This document shows, one piece after another, positions 43,801 through 52,729 of a stretch of 64,000 nucleotides of DNA (its first letter is position 1; the number at the start of each line of letters is the position of its first letter). The notes under the pieces are model-generated. The model ran no database searches. It worked only from the letters and a program-made list of their open reading frames with translations, and was not told where the DNA came from. Made by a program: the position numbers and the translations under genes. Origin of the DNA: Kordia antarctica (GTDB lineage Bacteria; Bacteroidota; Bacteroidia; Flavobacteriales; Flavobacteriaceae); the NCBI RefSeq assembly GCF_009901525.1, contig NZ_CP019288.1:806001-870000 (forward strand), read 5' to 3'.

Positions 43801-46484
43801 TCTTCAATTTGAATAGGAATAGTATACGGAATGTTATACGCTGCGGAACCTTCTTCAAATTGACTTAAAATCCATAAACGATGTTGTGCGTTGGACAACT
43901 TGTAATTTTCTTGTATTGGTACAGGTTCAATCGTAACAAAGTCCGTATGTGAAGAAGCTTCAATAATTGTACAATGTGACGCAAGTATTGGATTTTCAAA
44001 AAGTTGTTTTAGCTCAATTTTTATATTGAATGCTTTTTGATATTCATTTTTTAAACGCATCACTTTTAAACTGTGTCCGCCTAAATCAAAAAATACATCA
44101 TTAACACTAACGGAAGTAATATCAAGTACTTTCATCCATATTTCAGCTACCTCCTTTTCTAATTCAGTTTCGGGAGCTACAAATGCTACTTCACTACCTT
44201 CATTGCCATTTCCTAATTTTAGCAATGCTTTTTTGTCAATCTTACCATTTTTTGTTAATGGAAAACGTTGCATGTGAATGTATCTTGAAGGCAACATATA
44301 TTTAGGTAATTTTTTGGCAAGCGCATTTTCAATCAAGGTTTTGTCAATTTCAGCATCAGCCATATAATAAAGTACAATCAGTTGTTTTTCAATGAAAGCG
44401 ACTGCTTTTACATTTTTCATACCTTTAATTTCCGCTGCAAAATTTTCTATACTATCAAGCTCAATTCTATGTCCAAGAATTTTTACTTGATTGTCGTTCC
44501 TTCCCATGAACTCCATTGTTCCATCTGCATTGAATCGTCCAGAATCACCCGTTTTATAGATTCTCTTTTGAGACGTTAATCCGTCAATTGGTCCATGAAG
44601 AAATGCTTTTTTAGTTTTTTCAACATCTTTAAAATATCCTCTTCCTACACATGGTCCAGCTAAAAGAATTTCACCTTTTACACCAATAGGAACTTGTTGT
44701 AAGTTTTCGTTAACAATATGAACTTCAAAGTTTTGGATTGGAATCGTCATCACAGGCACAGAATAGTTCTCCGGAACCGATTCCATAAAGTAATGCGAAG
44801 TATCATCTGACACTTCTGTAGCTCCGTATGTATTGATAATTGGAATTTTCGGATATAACGTTAACCATCTTTTTACCAACGGTTTGATTAATGTTTCCGC
44901 ATTCAGAATAATATTGTTAAGTTGTAATTCAGTTTTCTTTCTTTCACTTTCCAAAAAGTGCAACATTATTAATAAATACGACGGCACTAATTCCAATACT
45001 GTAATGCGATCTTTGGCAACATTCGTCGCAAATTTTTCTACATCAATAATATCATCATTGTCATAAATAATACATGTTCCTCCAGTTAGCAATGAGGTAA
45101 ACATTTGCCAAACAGAAATATCAAATGTATGTGGTGCGTTTTGCGATATAATACTATTTTCATCAATACCAATTTCATGAATTTTTGCGCCCATATGATT
45201 TAGCATTCCAATGTGCTCAATCATTACACCTTTCGGAGCTCCTGTAGATCCGCTTGTATAAATAACATATGCTAAATCGTTGGGTTGTATACGTACTGAA
45301 ACTGTTTCCTCAGAAAATGATTTCAATGCTTCCTGCATATCATTTAGATTAATGATCGGAATCGAAATATTTAATCTAGAAAGTTGTGTCAGCATCGCTT
45401 CATCATCCGTAATGATAGCTTTTAACTGCGAGTTTTCAATAATTTGTGCTAGATTTTCATCCGGAAGATTTACGCCAATAGGAACATATGCGCTTCCTGC
45501 TTTCCAAATAGATAAAATACTTTCTATCATTCGCGGTGAACGCTGCATCATGATTCCAAAAAGATCATCCGTTTTTGCTTGAAACGTATCTAAAAGATAT
45601 GAAGCAAATTTATTTGTATACGTTCCTAATGCTGAAAATGTAACTTCCTCATTGTTATGCTTTATTGCAACTTTATCGCTAAAAGTTTCACAGTGTTCAG
45701 TAATGATTTCAACAATGTTGCGTTCTAATGAAAAATAAGGCGTAACCGTATTTATATTTTGTAAAATTTCTATTTCAGACGCACCTTTATACTTTAATGT
45801 TTCAATAGGTTCGTATGTTTTTTCGAGTACTTCTAGCAATGTTGCATTGAAGTTTTCGCCAAATAATGTCAATAACTTTGTATCGTATACATTCCCTTTA
45901 ATAGTAATTTCAAAGTAAGGTTGAGTTTCTTCTAATACACATTTAAAAATCGTTTTGATAAAATCTGTTTCAAAGATTCCTGCATGCGCAGATTCTCCTA
46001 TGATGAAACTATACGGTTGTATTTTTTCAAGCAATCCTTCATCACCTAAATATTGCTGAATAATTGTCCAAGGCAATGCATAATCGATGCATTCTACTAG
46101 ATTTTCCTTTTGACCAGAAAACGCCTCTTTAAAAGTAGTTTCAGGAAGTAGTTTTGGTTGTACAAAAAATAACTCATCTTTTGCTTCTACATGATCAAAT
46201 TGATCCGTAGGAGATACGAATGTTATATCTTCTTGGTAATTTCTACAAAGTATTGCTACTATATTTAGGTAAAAATTATAAATTAAAACATCGGAATCAT
46301 TGCAAAGCGCCGCAACTTTTGTAACCGCTTCTTTGTTGAGAAACACTTTCTCTTTGGTGATTGCATTTCTATCCTTTATATGAGTTTCAAAAAAAGAAGA
46401 GCCTTCAGCATTGGAGACATCACCAAGGTGCATTCTCCAATACTCTTCCGTTCTTGCTGTTTTTATGTCTTCCTGTAAATTCAT
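40803..46484 (-). CDS. NRPS [half C]-A-T-C-A-T
   Basis: This 1893-residue protein begins with about 235 residues that resemble only the second lobe of a condensation domain (EEYWRMHLGDV; LIYNFYLNIVAILCRNYQED) and lack any HHxxxDG motif. Then come A1 (YVIYTSGSTGAPKG near 415; code D-I-W-E-I-N-T-D-D, unassigned), T1 (LGGHSLKV near 803), C (HHIISDG near 992), A2 (YVIYTSGTTGKPKG near 1458; code D-A-E-H-I-G-K-V-T, unassigned) and T2 (LGGNSIKA near 1833). There is no TubC domain. The upstream 1587-aa protein ends with a full C domain, which could serve A1-T1 in trans. Domain content is firm; both substrates are open. Confidence 0.92.
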   Translation of the reverse strand: MNLQEDIKTARTEEYWRMHLGDVSNAEGSSFFETHIKDRNAITKEKVFLNKEAVTKVAALCNDSDVLIYNFYLNIVAILCRNYQEDITFVSPTDQFDHVEAKDELFFVQPKLLPETTFKEAFSGQKENLVECIDYALPWTIIQQYLGDEGLLEKIQPYSFIIGESAHAGIFETDFIKTIFKCVLEETQPYFEITIKGNVYDTKLLTLFGENFNATLLEVLEKTYEPIETLKYKGASEIEILQNINTVTPYFSLERNIVEIITEHCETFSDKVAIKHNNEEVTFSALGTYTNKFASYLLDTFQAKTDDLFGIMMQRSPRMIESILSIWKAGSAYVPIGVNLPDENLAQIIENSQLKAIITDDEAMLTQLSRLNISIPIINLNDMQEALKSFSEETVSVRIQPNDLAYVIYTSGSTGAPKGVMIEHIGMLNHMGAKIHEIGIDENSIISQNAPHTFDISVWQMFTSLLTGGTCIIYDNDDIIDVEKFATNVAKDRITVLELVPSYLLIMLHFLESERKKTELQLNNIILNAETLIKPLVKRWLTLYPKIPIINTYGATEVSDDTSHYFMESVPENYSVPVMTIPIQNFEVHIVNENLQQVPIGVKGEILLAGPCVGRGYFKDVEKTKKAFLHGPIDGLTSQKRIYKTGDSGRFNADGTMEFMGRNDNQVKILGHRIELDSIENFAAEIKGMKNVKAVAFIEKQLIVLYYMADAEIDKTLIENALAKKLPKYMLPSRYIHMQRFPLTKNGKIDKKALLKLGNGNEGSEVAFVAPETELEKEVAEIWMKVLDITSVSVNDVFFDLGGHSLKVMRLKNEYQKAFNIKIELKQLFENPILASHCTIIEASSHTDFVTIEPVPIQENYKLSNAQHRLWILSQFEEGSAAYNIPYTIPIQIEDLNLFKKAIHAVIDRHEVLRTVFKVNEDGEIRQWILDQKTLNFQIQYIEVTDSAAVQHYIEVDSFEPFNLENGPLIRASILKTVDDQYTFYFNMHHIISDGWSMEVLAKDVMEYYNYYMGKTPQEPTPLRIQYKEYTAWHLAQMGKNHESRDYWLKNLSGELSVIDLPTKKLRPKVRTYKGGLLTTYLDKETTDVLKNYSRANGGSLFISLLSTFTVLLNRYTSKDDIIIGSPISGRDHIDLKDQIGFYVNTLAFRNQVDSNENFASLYHRVKENTLEAYNHQMYPFDRLVEELNLKKDTSRSDIFDVMLTLQNNADNTSNLEIDKIELDTIKEYKNVASKFDLQSIFEEVGDCISFSMIYNMDVYDATMLKKLMKHYKQLITSLITNPDVAIGKVNYLTVDEKKKLLENFNATEVVYPQDKTIINLFEEQAAKNPTSIAVVFEDTRLSYRELDELSNQLAHYLIDNYSIEKEDLIGIKLERSEWIIISILGVLKAGGAYVPIDSGYPEQRISFIEEDTNWKVCIDLNELNNFKLAEKYPSTKPEITVLPSNLAYVIYTSGTTGKPKGVMVENKSVINLINYQTREFKIDSKDNILLFSNYVFDASVEQIFLGLLNSATVVVISKELIISDDLSSFLNNHEITHLHATPTYLEQLRGIEKCNTLKRVISGGEICSLKLAESISPNIEFYNKYGPTETTVTSIEFKRKKKLNKVLPIGKPIGNTQVYILNDLLELQPIGIVGEVFLGGAGLSRGYLNNTELTAEKFIVHPFKEGERLYKTGDLARWFSDGNIEFIGRKDNQVKIRGYRIEIGEIESALSEIHAIESSAVIAIDSHLGTKELVAYVTSKETLSIEYLREELQKSLPDYMLPSYFVQIERFPRTVNGKMDKSKLLDIDGNQLESSLAHIAPRNETEGKLAAIWEEVLDEEKVGMKDNFFTLGGNSIKAIKLLTFINKTFEVDINITDVFTDRTIENIAIKIAFIKGQEKLKDSKEMYKEIKL

Positions 46485-46485
46485 G

Positions 46486-47877
46486 TTATACGGTTTCTTT
46501 TTTTAATTCCATAGTTACTTCTTCTAAGCACTCTTTTACTACTGCCACCATTTCGTCTAATTGCTCTTCATTAATGGTAAGCGCTGGCGTCATAAGAATA
46601 TGATCTCCAGCAATTCCGTCTACAGAACCTCTACCTGGATATAGTACAACTCCTTTTTCTATTGCTTTTTCTCCTATTCGTTTGGAAAGTCCAAATTCTG
46701 GAGCAAAAGGTGCTTTGGTTATTTTATCTTTTACAAGTTCAATACCGCATTGCAATCCAACACCTCTTACATCTCCTACGATATCAAATTCATACAGAGA
46801 CCTTAATTTTGCTCTGAATATTTCGCCCATATTTTTTGAGTTCTGAATGAGTTTTTCGCGCTCTAAAATATCTAAAACAGCATTTCCAACTGCTGCTCCA
46901 ACAGGATTACACGCAAATGTGTGACCGCCCAAGAAAGCTGTTTTGGTATCTGTAAATGGTTGTATTACTTTTTCAGAAGCCATTACTGCTGATAGTGGAA
47001 AATAGCCACCACTAATTCCTTTTCCTGCAGCAATTATATCCGGAATAACTCCAAAATTATTGATTCCGAAGTTTTCTCCTGTACGTCCAAATCCTGATAA
47101 GATTTCATCTGAGATGAACAGAATGCCATATTTTTGACAAATGTTATGGATTCCTTTAAAGTATCCTTTTGGTGGCGGAACTGCGCCCATTGCTGCTGCA
47201 ATTACTGGCTCTGCAATGAAAGCCGCAACAGTTTCTGGACCTGTTTCTACAATGGTTTGTTCAAATTCAGTTAGTAAACTTTGTACATATTCAGCTTCCG
47301 TTAATGCATCAGGTCTTCTGTAATTGTATGCCGGAGAAATATGCGGAAAATTGTTTAACCATTTGTCGTAGAGTCCACGACGAATTTTCATTCCGCCAAT
47401 ATCAAGCATAAATACAGAGTTTCCGTGATATGTGTTCCATCTAGAGATGATTTTATATCTTGAATTTTCTCCGCGTAATTGGTGATATTGTAACGCTAGT
47501 TTTACTGCATTTTCAACAGCTTCTGTCCCGCTCATTACCGTCCATGATTTTTGATATCCGTCTGGAGCAAAATCTACAAGCCTATCTAAATAATTTTCTA
47601 CTACATCCGAACTGAATGCGTGTGTTGGTAATACGGAAATTCTTGATACTTGTTCCGTAATTACATCTACAATTTCTTGTCGTCCATGTCCAATATTTGC
47701 TACTGAGGATGATCCGCCTGAACCGTCAAGGTATTTTTTACCATTTTCATCATACAGATAAATTCCTTTTCCGTATTGGATTTTTGGATAGCTCTTTGTC
47801 ATATCTGGACATACAGCCATTGAGTGTATTAGTGATTTAATCATAATGTAAACTTTTTTTTTGGTTAACTCAAACAC
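46486..47877 (-). CDS. Class III PLP-dependent aminotransferase
   Basis: This 463-residue class III (omega) aminotransferase has the PLP-binding lysine in AAGKGISGGYFPL near residue 286, the Asp motif FISDEILSGFGRTG, the cofactor-phosphate region MSGTEAVENAVKLA, and GGHTFACNP. It lies between two NRPS genes and is separated from the 1893-aa gene by 1 bp, so it belongs to the pathway. Such enzymes can convert a beta-keto thioester to a beta-amino acyl unit, as in iturin-type systems, or make non-standard amino acids such as diaminobutyrate. The unassigned A domains just downstream may use its product. Family is firm; substrate is inference. Confidence 0.93.
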   Translation of the reverse strand: MFELTKKKVYIMIKSLIHSMAVCPDMTKSYPKIQYGKGIYLYDENGKKYLDGSGGSSSVANIGHGRQEIVDVITEQVSRISVLPTHAFSSDVVENYLDRLVDFAPDGYQKSWTVMSGTEAVENAVKLALQYHQLRGENSRYKIISRWNTYHGNSVFMLDIGGMKIRRGLYDKWLNNFPHISPAYNYRRPDALTEAEYVQSLLTEFEQTIVETGPETVAAFIAEPVIAAAMGAVPPPKGYFKGIHNICQKYGILFISDEILSGFGRTGENFGINNFGVIPDIIAAGKGISGGYFPLSAVMASEKVIQPFTDTKTAFLGGHTFACNPVGAAVGNAVLDILEREKLIQNSKNMGEIFRAKLRSLYEFDIVGDVRGVGLQCGIELVKDKITKAPFAPEFGLSKRIGEKAIEKGVVLYPGRGSVDGIAGDHILMTPALTINEEQLDEMVAVVKECLEEVTMELKKETV

Positions 47878-47965
47878 CTACTATTTCCATATAGAGACTT
47901 ACCCTTAAAATCTCAGATGGTAAAAGATGCTTGCTAATTATACTTGGTTTTCTTATATGTTCTGT

Positions 47966-50900
47966 TTAAAAATTCTCTTCGAGAGAAATTGCTCTTTTAG
48001 GTTTTGTACTTATGTTTTCTTCTCCTTGATCCATGTTTAATTCATGAAGTTTCTTTTGATGAAATACATCCATGTAATCAGCTAATTGATTGGATATGTT
48101 TCGAAACCTGTTTACAAAGAGTTCCATGTGACGTTTTTCAAATAAAGAATTGTTGTACAATATGTTACAAACAATATCTTTTTCGTGTTCATGAAATTCG
48201 AAAGAAAGATCAAATTGACATGGCATGTTGTATTGATAGTTTATAAAACTTGTGTTTTCTTTAGCGTTTTTGTCATGAACTTGATCTTCATGATATTCTA
48301 CAAGTACATTGAATAACCCTGAGAATGAAGGATCATATGTATACGTAATTTGATCAATTAGTAATTCCAAAGGATACCAAGGAATACTACTTACTTCTAG
48401 TGTATGATCTTTAACAGATTTATACAATGATGCTAGCGTTTGTTCTTCTTGAATATCTGTAACTAATGGAAGATTGTTGATGTAAAACCCTATTTGATCT
48501 TCCAATTCTGCGTGTGTTCTAGTAGAAAAAGAAGAACCTACCATAATCTTCTTGTTTCCAACGTATTTGTGCATCATGAGTTTTACCAAAAAGATGATAG
48601 AAATATACATAGTTCCATCATGAAGATTGGTAATTTTTTGAAGATCATCTCTACATTTTTTCCCAAGATTGAATTGAATTCCATCACCGACATTTGTAAA
48701 TTTTTCAGGTCTTTTTTTCTCAAAAGGCAAACGAACTCTAGGAATTTCTTCCTTAAATAATTGTTTCCACATTTCATGATATGCAGCTGTTTTTTTACTT
48801 GCAATTTCCTGTTGTTGCCATACTACGTAATCTTTGTATTGAATACGCAATGGTTGTACTTTTGGTTCGTCATCTCGTACATAATCATGATAGAAACTGA
48901 TTAGGTTTTTAGACAATACTTGCATAGAAAGTCCATCACTAATTAAATGATGTAAATTGTAATAGAAAACATTTTTATCTTCACTAATCATGATGAATCC
49001 AACACTGATTAATGGTCCATTTTCAAGATCAAATACGTGACTCGATTTTTCCTTGATATAGACTTCTGCGGTTTCTTCCGCATTTTCATCTGACTTTAAG
49101 TCTAAATAATCAATCGTAAAATTTAATTCCTCCAAAGGAAGTATCCATTGACGTATTTCTCCATTTTCATCTTCTTTAAATACCGTTCGTAATGTTTCAT
49201 AACGATCAATTACGGTGTAAATAGCTTTTTCAAATTTTTCAAAATCTAAATTCGCTTCCATTTCCGTATAAAAAGTCATGTTGTAGGATGCAGATACTTT
49301 TGGATCTTGACTTAATAACCAAAGTCTTTTTTGCTCATACGAAACGGGATAATGCGCTGCTGTTGCTATTTTTGGTATTTCCTGATAAAATTCTACAGTT
49401 GACGCTTCTATAAGTATTGATAATCTTTCGACAGTTGGCTGAATGAAAATATCTTTTAACGCTAGTTTTACACCAAATGCTTTGTGAATTTGCGTAAGTA
49501 ATGTCATTGCTTTGATACTGTGACCGCCTAATTCAAAGAAACTATCATGAATCCCTATTTTGTTTCTTTCTAAAATTGTTTCCCACAAACCTGCCAATTT
49601 CTTTTCGGTATCTGTGCTTGGCACAACGAAATTTGAACCAATATCAAGTGCTAATCCTTGCGGTTTTGGCAATGCTTTTTTATTAATTTTTCCATTAGCT
49701 GTTAGTGGAAATTCGTCCAATTGTACAAAGTAACTTGGCAACATATATTCAGGTATTCTTTCTGATAAAAATGTTCTGAGTACAGCTGTTGTTTCTTTTT
49801 CATCAGAAATGAGATATGCTACTAAATTTTTCTCTCCAACTTCATCTTCTTGCGCCAATACAACACATTGTTGTACAGATTCACTTTGTAATAATTGGAA
49901 TTCTATTTCTTTTAATTCAATTCTATGACCTCTAATTTTTACCTGATCGTCAATTCTTCCTTTGTATTCCAAATCGCCATTAGGCAACCAACAAGCAACA
50001 TCTCCTGTTTTATAAAGTCGCTCATTTGTCTTGAATGGATGTTGAATAAAACGTTCATTTGTAAGTTCTGGACGATTCAAATATCCTCTTGCAACACCTT
50101 TTCCTGACACGTATAATTCTCCATTAATTCCGACAGGAACTAATTGCAAGTTTTCATCTAATACATAACATGCTAAAGTTGGAATTGCCGTTCCAATATT
50201 GCTTTTGTTTGCAATGATATCATTCGTTGTAATTTCTTTATACGTAACATGCACCGTAGTTTCTGTAATTCCATACATGTTGATTAATGCACATGATGGA
50301 AATGCTTCATGCCAAGCTTTTGTAATTTCTGGCATTAACGCTTCTCCTCCGAAAATCACATATCTTATAGTGTGTGCTATGTTAGAAGCGAGCATTTCTG
50401 ATTGCAAAAGTTTGAATGCAGAAGGCGTTTGGTTCAATACTGTTACACTTTCTTTTGACAATAATTCTGCAAATAACTTGGTATCTTTTGCTGTCATACT
50501 TGGCACGACAACTAATTTAGACCCAAATAGTAAAGCTCCAAAAATTTCCCAAACAGAAAAGTCAAAACAATATGAGTGAAATAAACACCAAACATCTTTT
50601 TCGTTGAAATTAAATAGTTGTGCGTCGTTGTAAAATAATCGAACTATATTTTTATGTTCAATTAATACACCTTTTGGATTTCCTGTAGTTCCAGAAGTGT
50701 AAATTACATATGCTAAGTGATTCGTTTCTAATGAGTTTGACGGCTTTTTATTACTATATGTATTCTGTACAAGTCTAAATGCATTAATTGTAGCTTGATC
50801 GATATTTAGTTTGCATTTTGAATCTTTTCGGATGTAATTGATCCGTTCTTTCGGATATGCTGGATCAATTGGCACATACGCCGCACCGAGTTTTAGTACT

Positions 50901-52729
50901 GCAAGAATAGAAACAATTAACCATTCGCTTCGCGCTAATTCAACACTAATCAAATCTTGTGGTTGTATGTCGCAACTATCTTTTAAATAATTAGCAAATT
51001 GATTTACGACAGTATTTAATTCTAAATATGACAGCTTTTTATCTTCAAAAACAACAGCGGTTTCGTGTTGTCGCAACTGAACTTGCTTTTCAAATAGACT
51101 GACAATCGTTTCTTCTTTAGGATAGTTTATATCGCTTTTCGGATTAAAATCAACTAACAATTGTTGTTGTTCATTCTCGCTTAAACACGTTAATTCTCCA
51201 ATTGCTTTATTAGGTTTTGTGAGTACTTCTGAAACTAATTTTTTGAAATGTATCAATAACAAACGCATCTCCGTTTCTTCATACAAAGTCGTATTGTAGG
51301 TAATGAAAAAATATAAATGTTCTCCTTTTTCTTGGAACGTTATTTGTATATCAAATTTTGATTTTGTGTCTCTATGATGAAAAATCTTATCTGCAAAGTC
51401 CGGTTCTACTGTTATTTCAGGTTCTGTTTCGTCTTCTCCAGCATTTTGCACCACTAACATTACATCATATAATGGATTTCTACTTAAATCTCTTTTTACA
51501 TTTAAATCTTCAATTAATTGATCAAAAGGATATGCCTGATGATTGAAAGCCGTTAAGGTTGAAGCCGCTACTTTTTTATAAAAATTGTAGAAACTTTCCG
51601 TTGGAATGATCTTGTTTTTTAATGCTAATGTGTTTACATAACAACCAATTTGATTTGTTAAATCTGCATGATCTCTTCCTGCAACTGTTGTCCCAATTGT
51701 AATGTCATGAAGTCCCGTGTATTTATAAAAAAGTACATTCCATAACGCTAAAACACCTGTAAAAAGACTTCCATTTTCTGATTGAAGAAACGTTTTTAAT
51801 CCTCTAGATTGTTCTAGTGATAAATAAGTTTCAAGCGAATCGCCGTCATATGCTTTTAGTTGTGGACGTTGTTTTTGAAATGGTAAATCTAAAAATGGTC
51901 GTTCGTCCGAAAGTTGATTCAACCAATATGTTTTATCTGTTTCAAATGCCGCTTCTTTCAATTTTGAATATTGCCAAGCTGCATAATCTTTGTATTGAAT
52001 TTTTAATTCTGCAAGGTTTGGCGTTTTATTTTGTTTGAACGCTTCATAATACGACATGATATCTTTTGACAAAATATTCATTGACCAACCATCACTTACA
52101 ATATGATGCATGTTGTAATAAATAGTATATGTATCGTGCGAAGCTCTAAAAATAACGACTCTGAATAATGGTCCTGTTTCCAAATCGAAAGTTACATAGG
52201 AATCTTGTTGAATGTAATTTCTAATTTCCGCATGCGGATTATTTTCGTGTTGCATATCATGATATGCAATGGCGAAATTTGTTTCCGACGGATCTAAAAC
52301 CCATTGTTTTATTTCTTCTTGTTCGTCTTTTTTTAGAACAGTACGCAGTATTTCATGACGTTCAATTACAGCATGAATTGCTTTTTTTAGTACTGGAATA
52401 TCGTAATCGCCGGTTATAGTTATATCAGTTGGAATATTGTATGCTTCTGATCCTTCATCCATTTGACTTAGTATCCACAGCCTTTTTTGCGCAGCAGATA
52501 ATACATAATTATCGCTTTCTGCTACTTTGTCAATATATTTTTCATTTTGCGCTACGTTGGCAACACCATATTCTTTCAAATATGTGATAATTGCTTCTTT
52601 GTTCTCTTTAATTTCCTGCAAGAGCTCACTGTCTATACGTTCACTTTCGAAGTATAGTTTCAACTTATCACCTTCTTTAAGATCGAGATAGATATTGTTG
52701 TTTGCTAATTTTTGTAAAAAATCAATCAT
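47966..52729 (-). CDS. NRPS C-A(Thr)-T-C
   Basis: This 1587-residue protein has TubC docking (about 1-55), C (HHIVSDG near 212), A (YVIYTSGTTGNPKG near 683), T (LGGHSIKA near 1070) and a second full C domain (HHLISDG near 1263) running to the C-terminus. The A-domain code D-F-W-N-I-G-M-V-H is a full match to the published threonine code and is the most secure substrate call in the window. Its start overlaps the 2605-aa gene by 4 bp. The terminal C domain has no A-T after it in this protein; the next NRPS begins with an incomplete C lobe, so the two probably work across subunits. Confidence 0.94.
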   Translation of the reverse strand: MIDFLQKLANNNIYLDLKEGDKLKLYFESERIDSELLQEIKENKEAIITYLKEYGVANVAQNEKYIDKVAESDNYVLSAAQKRLWILSQMDEGSEAYNIPTDITITGDYDIPVLKKAIHAVIERHEILRTVLKKDEQEEIKQWVLDPSETNFAIAYHDMQHENNPHAEIRNYIQQDSYVTFDLETGPLFRVVIFRASHDTYTIYYNMHHIVSDGWSMNILSKDIMSYYEAFKQNKTPNLAELKIQYKDYAAWQYSKLKEAAFETDKTYWLNQLSDERPFLDLPFQKQRPQLKAYDGDSLETYLSLEQSRGLKTFLQSENGSLFTGVLALWNVLFYKYTGLHDITIGTTVAGRDHADLTNQIGCYVNTLALKNKIIPTESFYNFYKKVAASTLTAFNHQAYPFDQLIEDLNVKRDLSRNPLYDVMLVVQNAGEDETEPEITVEPDFADKIFHHRDTKSKFDIQITFQEKGEHLYFFITYNTTLYEETEMRLLLIHFKKLVSEVLTKPNKAIGELTCLSENEQQQLLVDFNPKSDINYPKEETIVSLFEKQVQLRQHETAVVFEDKKLSYLELNTVVNQFANYLKDSCDIQPQDLISVELARSEWLIVSILAVLKLGAAYVPIDPAYPKERINYIRKDSKCKLNIDQATINAFRLVQNTYSNKKPSNSLETNHLAYVIYTSGTTGNPKGVLIEHKNIVRLFYNDAQLFNFNEKDVWCLFHSYCFDFSVWEIFGALLFGSKLVVVPSMTAKDTKLFAELLSKESVTVLNQTPSAFKLLQSEMLASNIAHTIRYVIFGGEALMPEITKAWHEAFPSCALINMYGITETTVHVTYKEITTNDIIANKSNIGTAIPTLACYVLDENLQLVPVGINGELYVSGKGVARGYLNRPELTNERFIQHPFKTNERLYKTGDVACWLPNGDLEYKGRIDDQVKIRGHRIELKEIEFQLLQSESVQQCVVLAQEDEVGEKNLVAYLISDEKETTAVLRTFLSERIPEYMLPSYFVQLDEFPLTANGKINKKALPKPQGLALDIGSNFVVPSTDTEKKLAGLWETILERNKIGIHDSFFELGGHSIKAMTLLTQIHKAFGVKLALKDIFIQPTVERLSILIEASTVEFYQEIPKIATAAHYPVSYEQKRLWLLSQDPKVSASYNMTFYTEMEANLDFEKFEKAIYTVIDRYETLRTVFKEDENGEIRQWILPLEELNFTIDYLDLKSDENAEETAEVYIKEKSSHVFDLENGPLISVGFIMISEDKNVFYYNLHHLISDGLSMQVLSKNLISFYHDYVRDDEPKVQPLRIQYKDYVVWQQQEIASKKTAAYHEMWKQLFKEEIPRVRLPFEKKRPEKFTNVGDGIQFNLGKKCRDDLQKITNLHDGTMYISIIFLVKLMMHKYVGNKKIMVGSSFSTRTHAELEDQIGFYINNLPLVTDIQEEQTLASLYKSVKDHTLEVSSIPWYPLELLIDQITYTYDPSFSGLFNVLVEYHEDQVHDKNAKENTSFINYQYNMPCQFDLSFEFHEHEKDIVCNILYNNSLFEKRHMELFVNRFRNISNQLADYMDVFHQKKLHELNMDQGEENISTKPKRAISLEENF

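Noticed and set aside
40803-46484. TubC docking domain at the N-terminus of the 1893-aa NRPS
   Set aside because: The N-terminus lacks the short alpha-beta docking pattern seen in neighbours and instead resembles the second lobe of a C domain.
47878-47965. Internal promoter before the aminotransferase
   Set aside because: The 88-bp spacer before this gene shows no clear Bacteroidetes promoter pattern (TTTG / TAnnTTTG) that I could support.
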